Part shown: positions 47,101 to 54,036 of the stretch, piece after piece | Layout: each line of letters opens with the position of its first letter | Position numbering within the stretch: position 1 is the stretch's first letter | Made by a program: the position numbers and the translations under genes | Assembly: GCF_001613045.1 (NCBI RefSeq) | Contig: NZ_BDBP01000001.1 | Span: 62,001-126,000 of the forward strand | Source: Nocardia lijiangensis NBRC 108240 | Lineage (GTDB): Bacteria; Actinomycetota; Actinomycetes; Mycobacteriales; Mycobacteriaceae | Length of the DNA stretch: 64,000 nt | Reading direction: 5' to 3' | Notes under the pieces: generated by a model | What the model was told of the DNA's origin: nothing | Seen by the model: the letters and a program-made list of their open reading frames with translations, nothing else | The model's database searches: none

Positions 47101-47711
47101 AGCGCGCAGGCCAGTGAGTATTGATCGGAGCGGTTGCCGAGGGGCGCGCCGGTCATCTGTTCCGGCGAGGCGTAGGCCAGGGTGGCGGTGAACATGCCGG
47201 TCTGGGTGAGGTGAGCGGAGTCCTCGCGCAGCCTGGCGATGCCGAAATCGGTGAGGAAGACCCGCTCCCCCTGCCCGCCGCTGGACCGGGCCAGCATGAT
47301 GTTGGCCGGCTTCACGTCCCGGTGCAGCACCCCCATGCCGTGCGCGTAATCCAGTGCGTCCGCGACGCCTTCGATGATCTGCACGGCCTTCTCGGGCGGC
47401 AGCGCCAACGGGTTCACCGCGGCGGCGTCGACCCCGTCGACGTACTGCATGGAGATCCACAGCTGCCCGTCCTCGGAGCCACGGTCGTAGACCGCCACGA
47501 TGCTCGGGTGGTCCAGCTGCGCGGCCAGGTCGGCCTCGCGGTCGAAGCGAGCTCGCACCTCGGCGTCCAGAAACAGATCGCGGTTGAGGAGCTTGAGTGC
47601 GGTGAGCCGGGACAGTCTGGGATGCCGGGCGAGGTAGACCAAGCCCATTCCACCCTGCCCGAGCAGCCGTTCCACGGTGAACCCCGCGAACACCTCACCG
47701 CTAGTGAGCAA
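44178..47711 (-). CDS. Large receptor-type Ser/Thr protein kinase with Pro-rich repeat linker
   Basis: This 1,177-residue protein has an N-terminal kinase domain (~10-270: GQGGMGLVYLAR, ALKLL, HRDVKPANIM, DFGIAR). A ~650-residue linker follows, made first of 20 or so imperfect units of the type PxPPNASPPGxGQPAAAxPLA (~285-690), then of Gly/Ser/Glu-rich segments. One membrane helix lies at ~955-979. The ~195-residue outer domain has two Cys (ATCYAEKRG ... LAWECRRD) and no PASTA repeats. TTG start with AAAGGGGG upstream gives the expected MLTSGEVFAGFTVERLLGQGG. The linker is long enough to span or bundle at the membrane face; its role is unknown. Confidence 0.9.
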   Translation of the reverse strand: MLTSGEVFAGFTVERLLGQGGMGLVYLARHPRLSRLTALKLLNRDLFLDAEVRARFDREADLAAQLDHPSIVAVYDRGSEDGQLWISMQYVDGVDAAAVNPLALPPEKAVQIIEGVADALDYAHGMGVLHRDVKPANIMLARSSGGQGERVFLTDFGIARLREDSAHLTQTGMFTATLAYASPEQMTGAPLGNRSDQYSLACALYWLLAGVGPFDADNPADIIHGHLQLPLPSVRLRRPSLNPALDAVLAAGMAKRPEHRYRSCAEFASAARKALTAVGPPPLPVLPPPAYAPQPYPAPPGYPQPLPMHPARPMPPQPMPPQPIPPQPVPMQVPPPPIPPPHHPAAIPVPPNVPPGRPGVVQPPAMPVQQSPVPPHPGPIPVPPNASPPGSGQPPVAQPVPPNASPSGVGQPAAAEPLAAPSSQQPGLPHPAPVPPNAPSPGAGQPAAVQSSAAPAAQSQVPQPAPMPVPPSASPPGAGQRGVEPLAGPSSQPPVPPQPAPIPSPPKGPAPGPGQPAAVQSSPQLPAPLQSAPVTMPPNAPSPGSGQPAPAQPLAELVPPQPAPISVPPNASQSGSAQDFAAQRSADPMQQPLPQPPGQPQPAPVPLPPNVSQPSSGQPAAAQPLADWASQPPVPRQSAPMPLPPNASPPGVGQPAAAEPLAAPVPQPPVPPQSAPISVSPNAFEESILPSVPGASQPVEVATADSGGAPSMHGEAAVGAPEGASVRSGEVAGAQAGGAASGSDMPPEQEGMARGQESSTLGGHSEPPQPSSQDAAAPGQGDALSQSAAAGSSESPRPGAEAVGGEEKPSSASHRPEPAGASQVESEESGGAEGGAQRRDSAATPSPSLVGPPVVPPMPGAEAIGGEEKSWPAGGHLEAPGVSPMGSAQSGAVAGGAQRRGSAVAPSPGRAAPPPVVPPMPGPVNGASGPPPGYPPHGPNHPGVQPVPPRRGLAGVFGVLALGLVVVVALAVGAVVVLVSRSDSGQETAAAPATALPKAASPAPAPDPLAASRRAFPTLLPQEEGSIGEGYDEATCYAEKRGDRLNIDEEALTSSPWILAWECRRDVGNPFGMSYTVLEYQSAAAARSVVEKLPANAATPGRKSGVPFTQHLWIRADPPGPVPSYYYTARLVVGFPSETTHANYLVYASHRGPARNPQVPLPPAEDELAEWWTTAPL
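44940..46860 (-). repeat. Coding repeats of the Pro-rich kinase linker
   Basis: The linker region is made of many imperfect in-frame repeats, roughly 75-110 nt each, coding PPNASPPGxGQP-type units. They are diverged enough to be stable but could recombine. Confidence 0.75.
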
Positions 47712-48136
47712 GGCGACCCCCTTTCGGTCCAGAACAGCCAGCCTAATGGACGCCGCCGGACCAGGTCCGTCGATGGCCTGCGCAGACCGAAGCGAAGGCG
47801 GAGGTATGCCGCCGGACGAGTCCGTCGACAGCCCAGCGCACGGTCATAGCGAGAAGACACTGATAGACGCAGCCGGACAACGGCCATCGACATCCCCACG
47901 CACGGGCCACAACGAAGGCCGAAAGTCCCTGGTCGGAACCCCGTCGGAGCACGCGGTTTCGAGTTCTGCGCGCGGATCGGCAAAACTATGTACAGCACAT
48001 CATCATCGCGTCACTTCCCACGAGCGAGAACGGTGGTGGGTTCTCGGCCGGTGATTCGCCCGGACGGGTTGGACGGGTAGTTGGCACCGCCGAGGGCAGC
48101 GCGGCACGCACGCGCGGGCGGTGGGGAGGTTTGACG
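47712..48136. other. Divergent promoter region with triplicated repeat
   Basis: This ~425-nt region lies between the large kinase and the second beta-lactamase-fold gene. It holds three imperfect tandem copies of a ~56-61-nt unit beginning GCCGGAC (47755, 47811, 47872). No gene supported. Confidence 0.5.
47748..47935. repeat. Three imperfect ~60-nt tandem repeats
   Basis: Units share GCCGGAC, a TCGACAGCC-like block, GCGCA and CGAAGGCGGA-like ends. Part of the unit resembles motifs at 24.10 kb and 49.81 kb. Confidence 0.55.
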
Positions 48137-49036
48137 GTGGTGAAGTCGGCTCGAATCGTTTCCGTGTCTCGTCCGCTGCTACGCGGAGCCGTCGCGGCGA
48201 CACTGCTGGCCATGGTGTCGTGCGGCCTGGGGCCGGAGCGGGCGGAGAAGCACACCACCGCGACCGTGGCCGCGCAGACGGCGGGCACCTGGGCCGCGGG
48301 ACGCACGGTGAGCCTGCCGAACTCGCTCGCGGCCGATTTCACCCAGCTGCACCCCACCCTGCGGGGACAGGTCGGCTTGGCGATCATGCCGGTAGGTGGT
48401 AACCGGATCACCGTCTTCGGGGATTGGACCACCGGCATCGCCTGGTCCACGATCAAGGTTCCGCTGGCGATCGCGGCGCTGCGCCACGACCCCGAGGGCG
48501 CCATGCCCGACGCCGAGGCGGCGATCACCGTCTCCGACAACGCCGCCGCCGACGCGCTGTGGAATTCGCTCGGCAACGGGCTGGAGGCGGCGCAGGCCGT
48601 GCAGCAGGTCCTCGACGAGGCGGGCGACGCGGTCACCGGCGTGGCGGGCCCGCGGACCCGGCTGGACTACAAGGCTTTCGGCGCGACCGAGTGGACCCTG
48701 ACCGATCAGGTCCGCTTCGCCTCGCGCCTGCCGTGCCTGCCGCAGACCGAGACGGTGACCCGGCTGATGGGCGAGATCATCCCCGACCAGGCCTGGGGTC
48801 TCGGAACCTTGGAGGGCACCGAGTTCAAGGGCGGCTGGGGCCCCGACGACGAGACCGGGGTCTACACGGCGCGCCAGTTCGGGTTGCTGCCGAGCCGGTC
48901 CGGTCTGGTGGCGATCGCCCTTGCGGCACAGGCGGATTCGGGCGGCTTCACGGACGCGACCGCGCTGCTGGACAGCCTGGCTGCGCTGCTGGGCCGCCAC
49001 GTGGACGAGCTGCGCGGCGGCAAGTGCACGGACTGA
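48137..49036 (+). CDS. Serine beta-lactamase-fold lipoprotein (paralogue 2)
   Basis: This 299-residue lipoprotein has lipobox LLAMVSC and the same catalytic set as paralogue 1: STIK (~104-107), SDN (~133-135), KGG (~231-233). GTG at 48137 is taken because GGGGAGG lies 7-8 nt upstream; TTG at 48131 and GTG at 48140 are alternatives. The copies share GDWTTG, RFASRLPCLP and EFKGGWGPD over their full length. It probably hydrolyses beta-lactams or a wall-related substrate at the outer membrane face. The stop is 1 nt from the stop of the convergent response regulator gene. Confidence 0.82.
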   Translation: MVKSARIVSVSRPLLRGAVAATLLAMVSCGLGPERAEKHTTATVAAQTAGTWAAGRTVSLPNSLAADFTQLHPTLRGQVGLAIMPVGGNRITVFGDWTTGIAWSTIKVPLAIAALRHDPEGAMPDAEAAITVSDNAAADALWNSLGNGLEAAQAVQQVLDEAGDAVTGVAGPRTRLDYKAFGATEWTLTDQVRFASRLPCLPQTETVTRLMGEIIPDQAWGLGTLEGTEFKGGWGPDDETGVYTARQFGLLPSRSGLVAIALAAQADSGGFTDATALLDSLAALLGRHVDELRGGKCTD

Positions 49037-49702
49037 TCAGCCGGGCGTGACCAGCCCGGATTCGTAGGCGAGCACGACGGCCTGCGCACGGTCGCGCAGG
49101 TTCAGCTTCGAGAAGACCTTGGAGACATGGGTTTTCACGGTCTGCTCGGCCACGAACAGCGCCTCGGCGATCTCGGTGTTGGACATGCCTTTCGCGATCA
49201 GCTCCAGCACCTCCCGCTCTCGCGGCGTGAGGGTGGCCAGTTGCGGCGCGGGTTTGGCGCGCGTCGCGGCCCTGCGGCTGGTGACGTCGGCGATGAGCCT
49301 GCGGGTGACGGTCGGCGCGAGCAGCGCTTGCCCGTCGGCGACCACCCGCACCGCGCGCACCAGCTCTTCGGCGGGCGCGTCTTTGAGGAGGAACCCGCTG
49401 GCGCCCAGGCTGAGTGCCTCGTACACGTAGTCGTCGATGTCGAAGGTGGTCAGCATGAGCACCCGCACCGGCGGGTCGAAGCCCGCCGCGAGGATGGCGC
49501 GCGCCGCGTCCAGCCCGTTCATCTCCGGCATGCGCACGTCCATCAGCACGACGTCCGGGCGCAGCCGTTTGGCCTCGGCCACCGCGACCTTGCCGTCGGG
49601 GGCGTCGCCGACGACGCTGATGTCCGGTTGGGCGGCGAGCAGCGCGCCGAAACCCTGGCGCACCATCGCTTGGTCGTCGGCGATCAAAACCGTTATTGCC
49701 AC
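49037..49702 (-). CDS. NarL/LuxR-family response regulator (system 2)
   Basis: This 221-residue regulator has a receiver (VLIADDQAMVRQG, D in VVLMDVRMPEMNG, K in FLLKDAP) and a LuxR helix-turn-helix (LTPREREVLELIAKGMSNTEIAEALFVAEQTVKTHVSKV). GTG start. It follows the sensor kinase gene by 127 nt on the same strand, with a copy of the GGCCGGAGCGGAGG motif in the gap. Confidence 0.94.
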   Translation of the reverse strand: MAITVLIADDQAMVRQGFGALLAAQPDISVVGDAPDGKVAVAEAKRLRPDVVLMDVRMPEMNGLDAARAILAAGFDPPVRVLMLTTFDIDDYVYEALSLGASGFLLKDAPAEELVRAVRVVADGQALLAPTVTRRLIADVTSRRAATRAKPAPQLATLTPREREVLELIAKGMSNTEIAEALFVAEQTVKTHVSKVFSKLNLRDRAQAVVLAYESGLVTPG

Positions 49703-49828
49703 GCGCCTACCCTAATTGCCGCGCCCGCACACGTCCGATCGCGGAGGTACGCCCCCGAGGTACGCCCTCATGGACGCCGCCAGGCGAAGTCCGGCGTAAG
49801 CCGCGCATGGCCGGAGCGGAGGTGCGCC

Positions 49829-51049
49829 TTACTGCACCGGCGGCGTCGCGACCGGCACCGCCGCGGGAGCCGCGAGCACGGCGCCCAGCGGGAGCCGGGC
49901 CTGCACCTCGAACCCACCATCGGCGCGCGGACCGGCGGTCACCTCGCCGCCGACGGCCAACGCTCTGGCCCGCATGCCCGCGATGCCGTGTCCGCCGTTG
50001 CCTACCGGCCGCGCGGGCGTCGCGCCGGGCCCGTTGACGACGCGCAGAGCCAGTTCCGCACCGCAGGCGATCTCCACCCGCACCGGCGCCCCCGGTGCGT
50101 GCCGCGAGGCATTCGACAGCGACTCCTGCACGATCCGGTACAGCGCGAGCCCGGTGGTCTCGGGGACCGAGCCGACGTCGCCCTCGATCGTCCAATCGAT
50201 CGTCACGCCTGCGCGCCGGGCGCCCTCGAACAGCGCGAGCACGTCCTGAGCCTTCGGCTGGGGCGCGTGCTCGGGCAGCTGACCGTCGCTGCGCAGCACG
50301 CCGAGCATGCCGCGGATCTCGTTGAGCGCCTCGCGGGCGGTGGCGCCGATCGATTCGAATTCGGCGCGCGCGGCCGGGGTCACGCCCTCCACCCGGTACG
50401 GCGCGGTCTGCGCCTGCACCACCACGAGGGACATGTGGTGGGCCACCACGTCGTGCAGGTCGCGGGCGATGCGCGCCTTCTCCTCGAGGATGGCACGGCG
50501 GGCCCGCTCCAGCTCGTTCTCCTCCTCGCGACGCACCAGTTCCTTGCGCGAGAGTGCCAGCCACCGGACGAGCAGGGCGAACAGCACCACCGCCGCCAGC
50601 GCGATGGGCCAGCCCCACGCCGCGTTGGCGAACGCCTCGCCCTCGCCCGGCATGGTCGTGCCGAACAACAGCGAGGTCGCGCCCCACACGACCGCCACCG
50701 TCTGCACCGGAGCGCGCAGTCCCACCGCGAACAGCAGCGCGATCAGCACGATCACCTGCACCACCTGGAACGGCAGGTCGTTGTTCGGCTGGTGCGGGAT
50801 GGCGAGCGCGATGAGCAGCGCCGAGCCCGCGGAGATGGCCCAGCCCAGCGCCGGGTTGACCCGCACGAGCAGGATCGGGAACGCGGCAAGCGCGGCGATG
50901 AACGGCTGCGCTCCCGGCGACACGGCGTGCGTCACGTGCAGCGTCGGCCACGCGACGGAGTAGAGGATGAGCGCGCTGAGCACGACGAACGCGTCGAACC
51001 AGAGGCGCGCGTCCATCCGCTTCGCCAGGCCACGGGTCTTCTCCTTCAT
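49829..51049 (-). CDS. Sensor histidine kinase (system 2)
   Basis: This 406-residue HisKA_3 kinase has an N-terminal block of about five membrane helices (~18-165), phospho-acceptor His in ARDLHDVVAHHMSL and HATPase motifs (LYRIVQESLSNASRHAPG, GHGIAGMRARA). It is similar in plan to the kinase of system 1. TAGGGT lies 7 nt before the ATG with no ribosome site, so the mRNA is probably leaderless. Divergent from the phospholipase gene; two palindromes lie between. Confidence 0.93.
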   Translation of the reverse strand: MKEKTRGLAKRMDARLWFDAFVVLSALILYSVAWPTLHVTHAVSPGAQPFIAALAAFPILLVRVNPALGWAISAGSALLIALAIPHQPNNDLPFQVVQVIVLIALLFAVGLRAPVQTVAVVWGATSLLFGTTMPGEGEAFANAAWGWPIALAAVVLFALLVRWLALSRKELVRREEENELERARRAILEEKARIARDLHDVVAHHMSLVVVQAQTAPYRVEGVTPAARAEFESIGATAREALNEIRGMLGVLRSDGQLPEHAPQPKAQDVLALFEGARRAGVTIDWTIEGDVGSVPETTGLALYRIVQESLSNASRHAPGAPVRVEIACGAELALRVVNGPGATPARPVGNGGHGIAGMRARALAVGGEVTAGPRADGGFEVQARLPLGAVLAAPAAVPVATPPVQ

Positions 51050-51056
51050 GGTTAAG

Positions 51057-51062
51057 ACCCTA
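51057..51062 (-). promoter_or_regulatory. Putative -10 box for sensor kinase 2 (leaderless)
   Basis: TAGGGT, 7 nt upstream of the ATG on the minus strand. Confidence 0.5.
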
Positions 51063-51089
51063 GAAACCCCGGCCGGGCCCGTGCCTCAT

Positions 51090-51124
51090 ACCCACGGGTG
51101 AATTCGGACCCCGTACCCCGGGGT
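51090..51124. promoter_or_regulatory. Two palindromes in the sensor kinase 2/phospholipase intergenic region
   Basis: ACCCACGGGT (51090-51099) and ACCCCGGGGT (51115-51124) are inverted repeats 25 bp apart, each with flanks T/G and GA. They lie about 30-60 bp upstream of the predicted -10 of the kinase operon and resemble LuxR-type response regulator half-site pairs. Probable autoregulatory sites. Confidence 0.5.
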
Positions 51125-51204
51125 GAGCCGATCCACCCGATCCCCCGACGGCACGGCGGCGCAAACCCCACTTCGGCGGGAGGCCGGTGAGCGTGCGCCG
51201 TTCT

Positions 51205-51210
51205 TAGCGT
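51205..51210 (+). promoter_or_regulatory. Putative -10 box for phospholipase gene
   Basis: TAGCGT, 8 nt before the ATG; same hexamer as before the ABC exporter operon. Confidence 0.45.
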
Positions 51211-51218
51211 CGAGGCCC

Positions 51219-51989
51219 ATGAGGACCGAGACCATCACCGCCACCGACCGCCGCCCTGCCGCCCCCCTCGGGCTGCGCCGGGTCGCGGCGCTGACGGCCG
51301 CGGCGCTGACCACGATGTCGGCCACCGTCGCCATGGCCCCCGCCGCGCAGGCGGCCATCGCCGCGCCGCCCGTCGTCGAGAACGTCGCGGCCGCCACTGC
51401 GGTCGCCGCGCTCACCGCGGGCGAAAATGGCTCGGCCACAAACCTTCCCGACGATTTCACGGCCGCGCTCGGCTACCGGCCGGTGCCGGTGCACGGCCTG
51501 CTGACCAACCCGGGCGGCGACTGCTCCTCGCCCGTCCCGCTGCCCGCCGAGTTCGACACCGCTTGCAAGGCACACGATCTCGGCTACGACCTGCTGCGCT
51601 ACGCGGATCTGCGCGGCGAACCGCTCGGCCCGTGGGCGAGGCAGGCCGTCGACGCGGCGCTCGACCGCCGGATGCAGGAGGCCTGCGACGACCGCACCGA
51701 GTCGTGGGCGCGGGCCCGGTGCTACGCGATGGCCGACATCGCCGACACCGTGGTGGACCTGAACTCGCGCCGCCAGCACTACGGCGCACCGGTCGTGGAG
51801 ACGCTGCTCGGCGCGGGCGGTGCGGCGTCCGGGCTCAGCGGATGGCTGGTCGGTCTCGCCGGGCTCGGGACACTGGGCCTCGGCGCACTCCTCGCGCTGC
51901 TCCTCGGCGCACTTCGGCAAGCGCCCGACGGTCGATCGGGCCACACCTTTCTCACGAACAGTGCTGCTGCTGTGCGAGTTTCGGCATGA
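51219..51989 (+). CDS. Secreted prokaryotic phospholipase A2-like protein
   Basis: This 256-residue protein has an N-terminal Sec signal (AALTAAALTTMSATVAMAPAAQA). The bacterial PLA2 core has the catalytic His-Asp pair in DTACKAHDLGYDLLRYAD and conserved cysteines at GGDCSSP, DTACKAHD, EACDDR and RCYAM. Family enzymes hydrolyse the sn-2 acyl bond of phospholipids. A hydrophobic C-terminal segment (GWLVGLAGLGTLGLGALLALLLGAL) may anchor the protein to the membrane, which is unusual for secreted PLA2. The stop overlaps the next start (ATGA). Confidence 0.83.
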   Translation: MRTETITATDRRPAAPLGLRRVAALTAAALTTMSATVAMAPAAQAAIAAPPVVENVAAATAVAALTAGENGSATNLPDDFTAALGYRPVPVHGLLTNPGGDCSSPVPLPAEFDTACKAHDLGYDLLRYADLRGEPLGPWARQAVDAALDRRMQEACDDRTESWARARCYAMADIADTVVDLNSRRQHYGAPVVETLLGAGGAASGLSGWLVGLAGLGTLGLGALLALLLGALRQAPDGRSGHTFLTNSAAAVRVSA

Positions 51990-53410
51990 CCATCACGACG
52001 CGGCGAATCGCCGAAACCCCTCGACGCACACCGACGGCACCGCAACCACATCACCCGAGATGGGCACGGCTCGCCACCGCCTGGACTGCACCACGCATTG
52101 GGACGACGCTGGGAGTCGGTGCCGGAACACTCATCTCGCTCGCGCCGAATCTCCTCCCCCGCACGCCCGGCGCGCAGGCGGTGCTCACCGCCCTCCTGAT
52201 CTCGGGCGCGCTCGGATTCGCCGTGGCACTGCGATTCTTGCTCGGCCGCTTGCACTTCGACGTCGACGAGCGCTTCGGTCGCTACCGCCGGGCGCTGCTC
52301 ATGGCGGTCGGCGCGGCCGTGATATTCGCCGCCTGGCGCGCCGGACACTGGCAGAACGACCTGCGCGCCGCCATGGGCACGCCGCCGATCGGCCCCGGCT
52401 ACTGGCTGCGCTACGCGTTCGGTGCCGCGGTGCTCACCGGCCTGATCGTCGGGGTGGCCAAGGCGCTGGGCTGGGCACTGCGCAAGCTCGGCCTGCTGCG
52501 CGGACTGGTGCTGGGCCTGGTCACCGCGGCGGTGGGCTACCTGGTGCTTACGCCCGCGGTGGTGGGGTGGCGTCAGCAGGTCTACGCGGCCGCCAATGTC
52601 GCGATGGATCCGGCGCTGACGCAACCCGTTTCGCGCACCAGGTCGGGCAGCGCCGAGTCGGCGGTGAGCTGGCCTTCGCTGGGCGCGCAGGGGCGCAAGT
52701 TCGTCAGCGGGCAGCCCGAAGGACCGGTGCGCGTGTACGTCGGCGTCGATTCCGCGCCGGACCTCGATTCCCGTGTAGCACTGGCGATCCGGGAGCTGGA
52801 GCGCTCGGGCGGGCTGCATCGGTCCAATATCGTGGTCGCGCTGCCGACAGGATCCGGCTGGATCGACGCCAACGCGGTAACCGGGTTCACCGAACGCTTC
52901 GGCGGTGACGTGGCGGTGGTCGGACTCCAGTACTCCTACGCGCCGAGCTGGGTGACGTTTCTCTTCGGCCGCGCCGACGCGGTGCGGGCCGCCAACGCAC
53001 TCTTCGATGCCGTGGAGCAACGCCTGCGCGCCATGCCCGAGCCGCCACGACTGTTCGTCTACGGCCAGAGCCTCGGCGCGCTCGGCGGCAGCGCGATCTT
53101 CGCCGATGACGCCGAGCAGGACCGCCGCACCTGCGCCGCGCTCTGGGCTGGCCCGCCCGCGGGCGAGGTGCACCGCGCAGGCGCGACCGTGCTGGCCAAC
53201 AGCTCCGACCCGGTCGTGCACTGGTCGCCCGCCCTGCTGTGGCGCGCGCCCGACCTGGCCGGCGCGCGGGTGGACGCGCCTGTCCCGCGCTGGCTGCCGG
53301 TGGTGAGCTTCCTCCAGACCGCCGCGGACTTGCTCGCCGCGCTGGACGCACCGCCGGGCCACGGCCACCGCTACGGCACCGATCAGGGCACGGCGCTCGG
53401 CTTCTGCTGA
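51986..53410 (+). CDS. Membrane-anchored alpha/beta-hydrolase (Abhydrolase_9 type)
   Basis: This 474-residue protein has four to five membrane helices in the first ~190 residues, a periplasmic-looking alpha/beta-hydrolase domain with nucleophile motif VYGQSLGALGG (~355), and HWSPALLWRAPDL plus a C-terminal His-rich GHGHRYG region. It corresponds to the Abhydrolase_9 family. Translation is coupled to the PLA2 gene by ATGA overlap, so the two hydrolases likely act on the same lipid pool at the outer membrane face. Confidence 0.83.
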   Translation: MTITTRRIAETPRRTPTAPQPHHPRWARLATAWTAPRIGTTLGVGAGTLISLAPNLLPRTPGAQAVLTALLISGALGFAVALRFLLGRLHFDVDERFGRYRRALLMAVGAAVIFAAWRAGHWQNDLRAAMGTPPIGPGYWLRYAFGAAVLTGLIVGVAKALGWALRKLGLLRGLVLGLVTAAVGYLVLTPAVVGWRQQVYAAANVAMDPALTQPVSRTRSGSAESAVSWPSLGAQGRKFVSGQPEGPVRVYVGVDSAPDLDSRVALAIRELERSGGLHRSNIVVALPTGSGWIDANAVTGFTERFGGDVAVVGLQYSYAPSWVTFLFGRADAVRAANALFDAVEQRLRAMPEPPRLFVYGQSLGALGGSAIFADDAEQDRRTCAALWAGPPAGEVHRAGATVLANSSDPVVHWSPALLWRAPDLAGARVDAPVPRWLPVVSFLQTAADLLAALDAPPGHGHRYGTDQGTALGFC

Positions 53411-53462
53411 GCGCACCGCTCAGCGCCGGGCTTCTGCCGAGCGCCGCTGAGCGCGCCATCCA

Positions 53463-53492
53463 TTGACGCGGCAATAGAACTTGTTCTAATTT
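53463..53492 (+). promoter_or_regulatory. Promoter with KstR-type operator
   Basis: -35 TTGACG (53463) and -10 TAATTT (53487-53492). TAGAACTTGTTCTA (53475-53488) overlaps the spacer and -10 and matches the KstR consensus TNNAACNNGTTNNA exactly, as a perfect 6-bp inverted repeat. The ATG is 6 nt after the -10 and there is no ribosome site. Repression by a KstR-like TetR regulator with relief by steroid CoA-thioesters is inferred. Confidence 0.75.
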
Positions 53493-53498
53493 CCTCCC

Positions 53499-53945
53499 AT
53501 GAGCTTTGTCATCGACGCGGCCGTGTACATCGACGCACCGGCCGACCTGGTGTGGCAGGTGATCACGGACCTCCCCCGCTACGGCGAGTGGAACCCCTTC
53601 GTCAGCGAATGCGAGAGCACGCTGACGCCCGGCGAGCCGATCGACATGCTCGTGCAGGTCTACGGCTCCACCCCGCGACGCCAGCGCGAGTGGATTCGCA
53701 GCCACACCCCGGGCCGCGAGCTCAGTTACTCGATGAGGCCGGTGCCACTGGGCGCGCTGCACAGCCTGCGCTCGCACACCGTCACCGCGGTGAGCCCCGA
53801 CCGCACCCGGTACGAATCGCATTTCGAGCTCGGCGGCTGGTTCCATCCGGTGGTGGCCGCGGTGCTCGGCGCGAATCTGCGCCGCGGTTTCGAGGGCATG
53901 ACAGCGGGCGTCCAGCGCCGCGCCGAGACGTTGCGCACTGCCTGA
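53499..53945 (+). CDS. SRPBCC-family protein
   Basis: This 148-residue START/polyketide-cyclase-like (SRPBCC) protein reads FVIDAAVYIDAPADLVWQVITDLPRYGEWNPFV... with the typical PxxxVWxxxxDxxxxxxWNP entry motif and a C-terminal helix ending in RRAETLRTA. These folds bind hydrophobic ligands such as sterols or lipids. The KstR-type operator in front suggests a role in sterol or lipid metabolism. Monocistronic; a small GC hairpin follows. Confidence 0.85.
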   Translation: MSFVIDAAVYIDAPADLVWQVITDLPRYGEWNPFVSECESTLTPGEPIDMLVQVYGSTPRRQREWIRSHTPGRELSYSMRPVPLGALHSLRSHTVTAVSPDRTRYESHFELGGWFHPVVAAVLGANLRRGFEGMTAGVQRRAETLRTA

Positions 53946-53950
53946 CACAC

Positions 53951-53968
53951 GCCGGGAATCGTCCCGGC
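53951..53968 (+). terminator. Hairpin after SRPBCC gene
   Basis: 7-bp stem GCCGGGA / TCCCGGC with a 4-nt loop, no T tract. Confidence 0.45.
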
Positions 53969-53969
53969 G

Positions 53970-54023
53970 CTCTCGTGGTTGTGTCGTCGGTGTTCGGCGA
54001 TACGCCGAGTTCGACCACGAGAG
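53970..54023. repeat. Nested inverted repeat in front of the GDSL gene
   Basis: Outer 10-bp arms CTCTCGTGGT / ACCACGAGAG enclose an inner TCGGCG-ATA-CGCCGA hairpin. It ends 13 nt before the GTG start and would fold in the mRNA or serve as an operator. Confidence 0.6.
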
Positions 54024-54036
54024 AACGGATTACGTC

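Noticed and set aside
44178..47711. PknB-type PASTA kinase
   Set aside because: The outer domain is a single ~195-residue Cys-paired domain without PASTA repeats.
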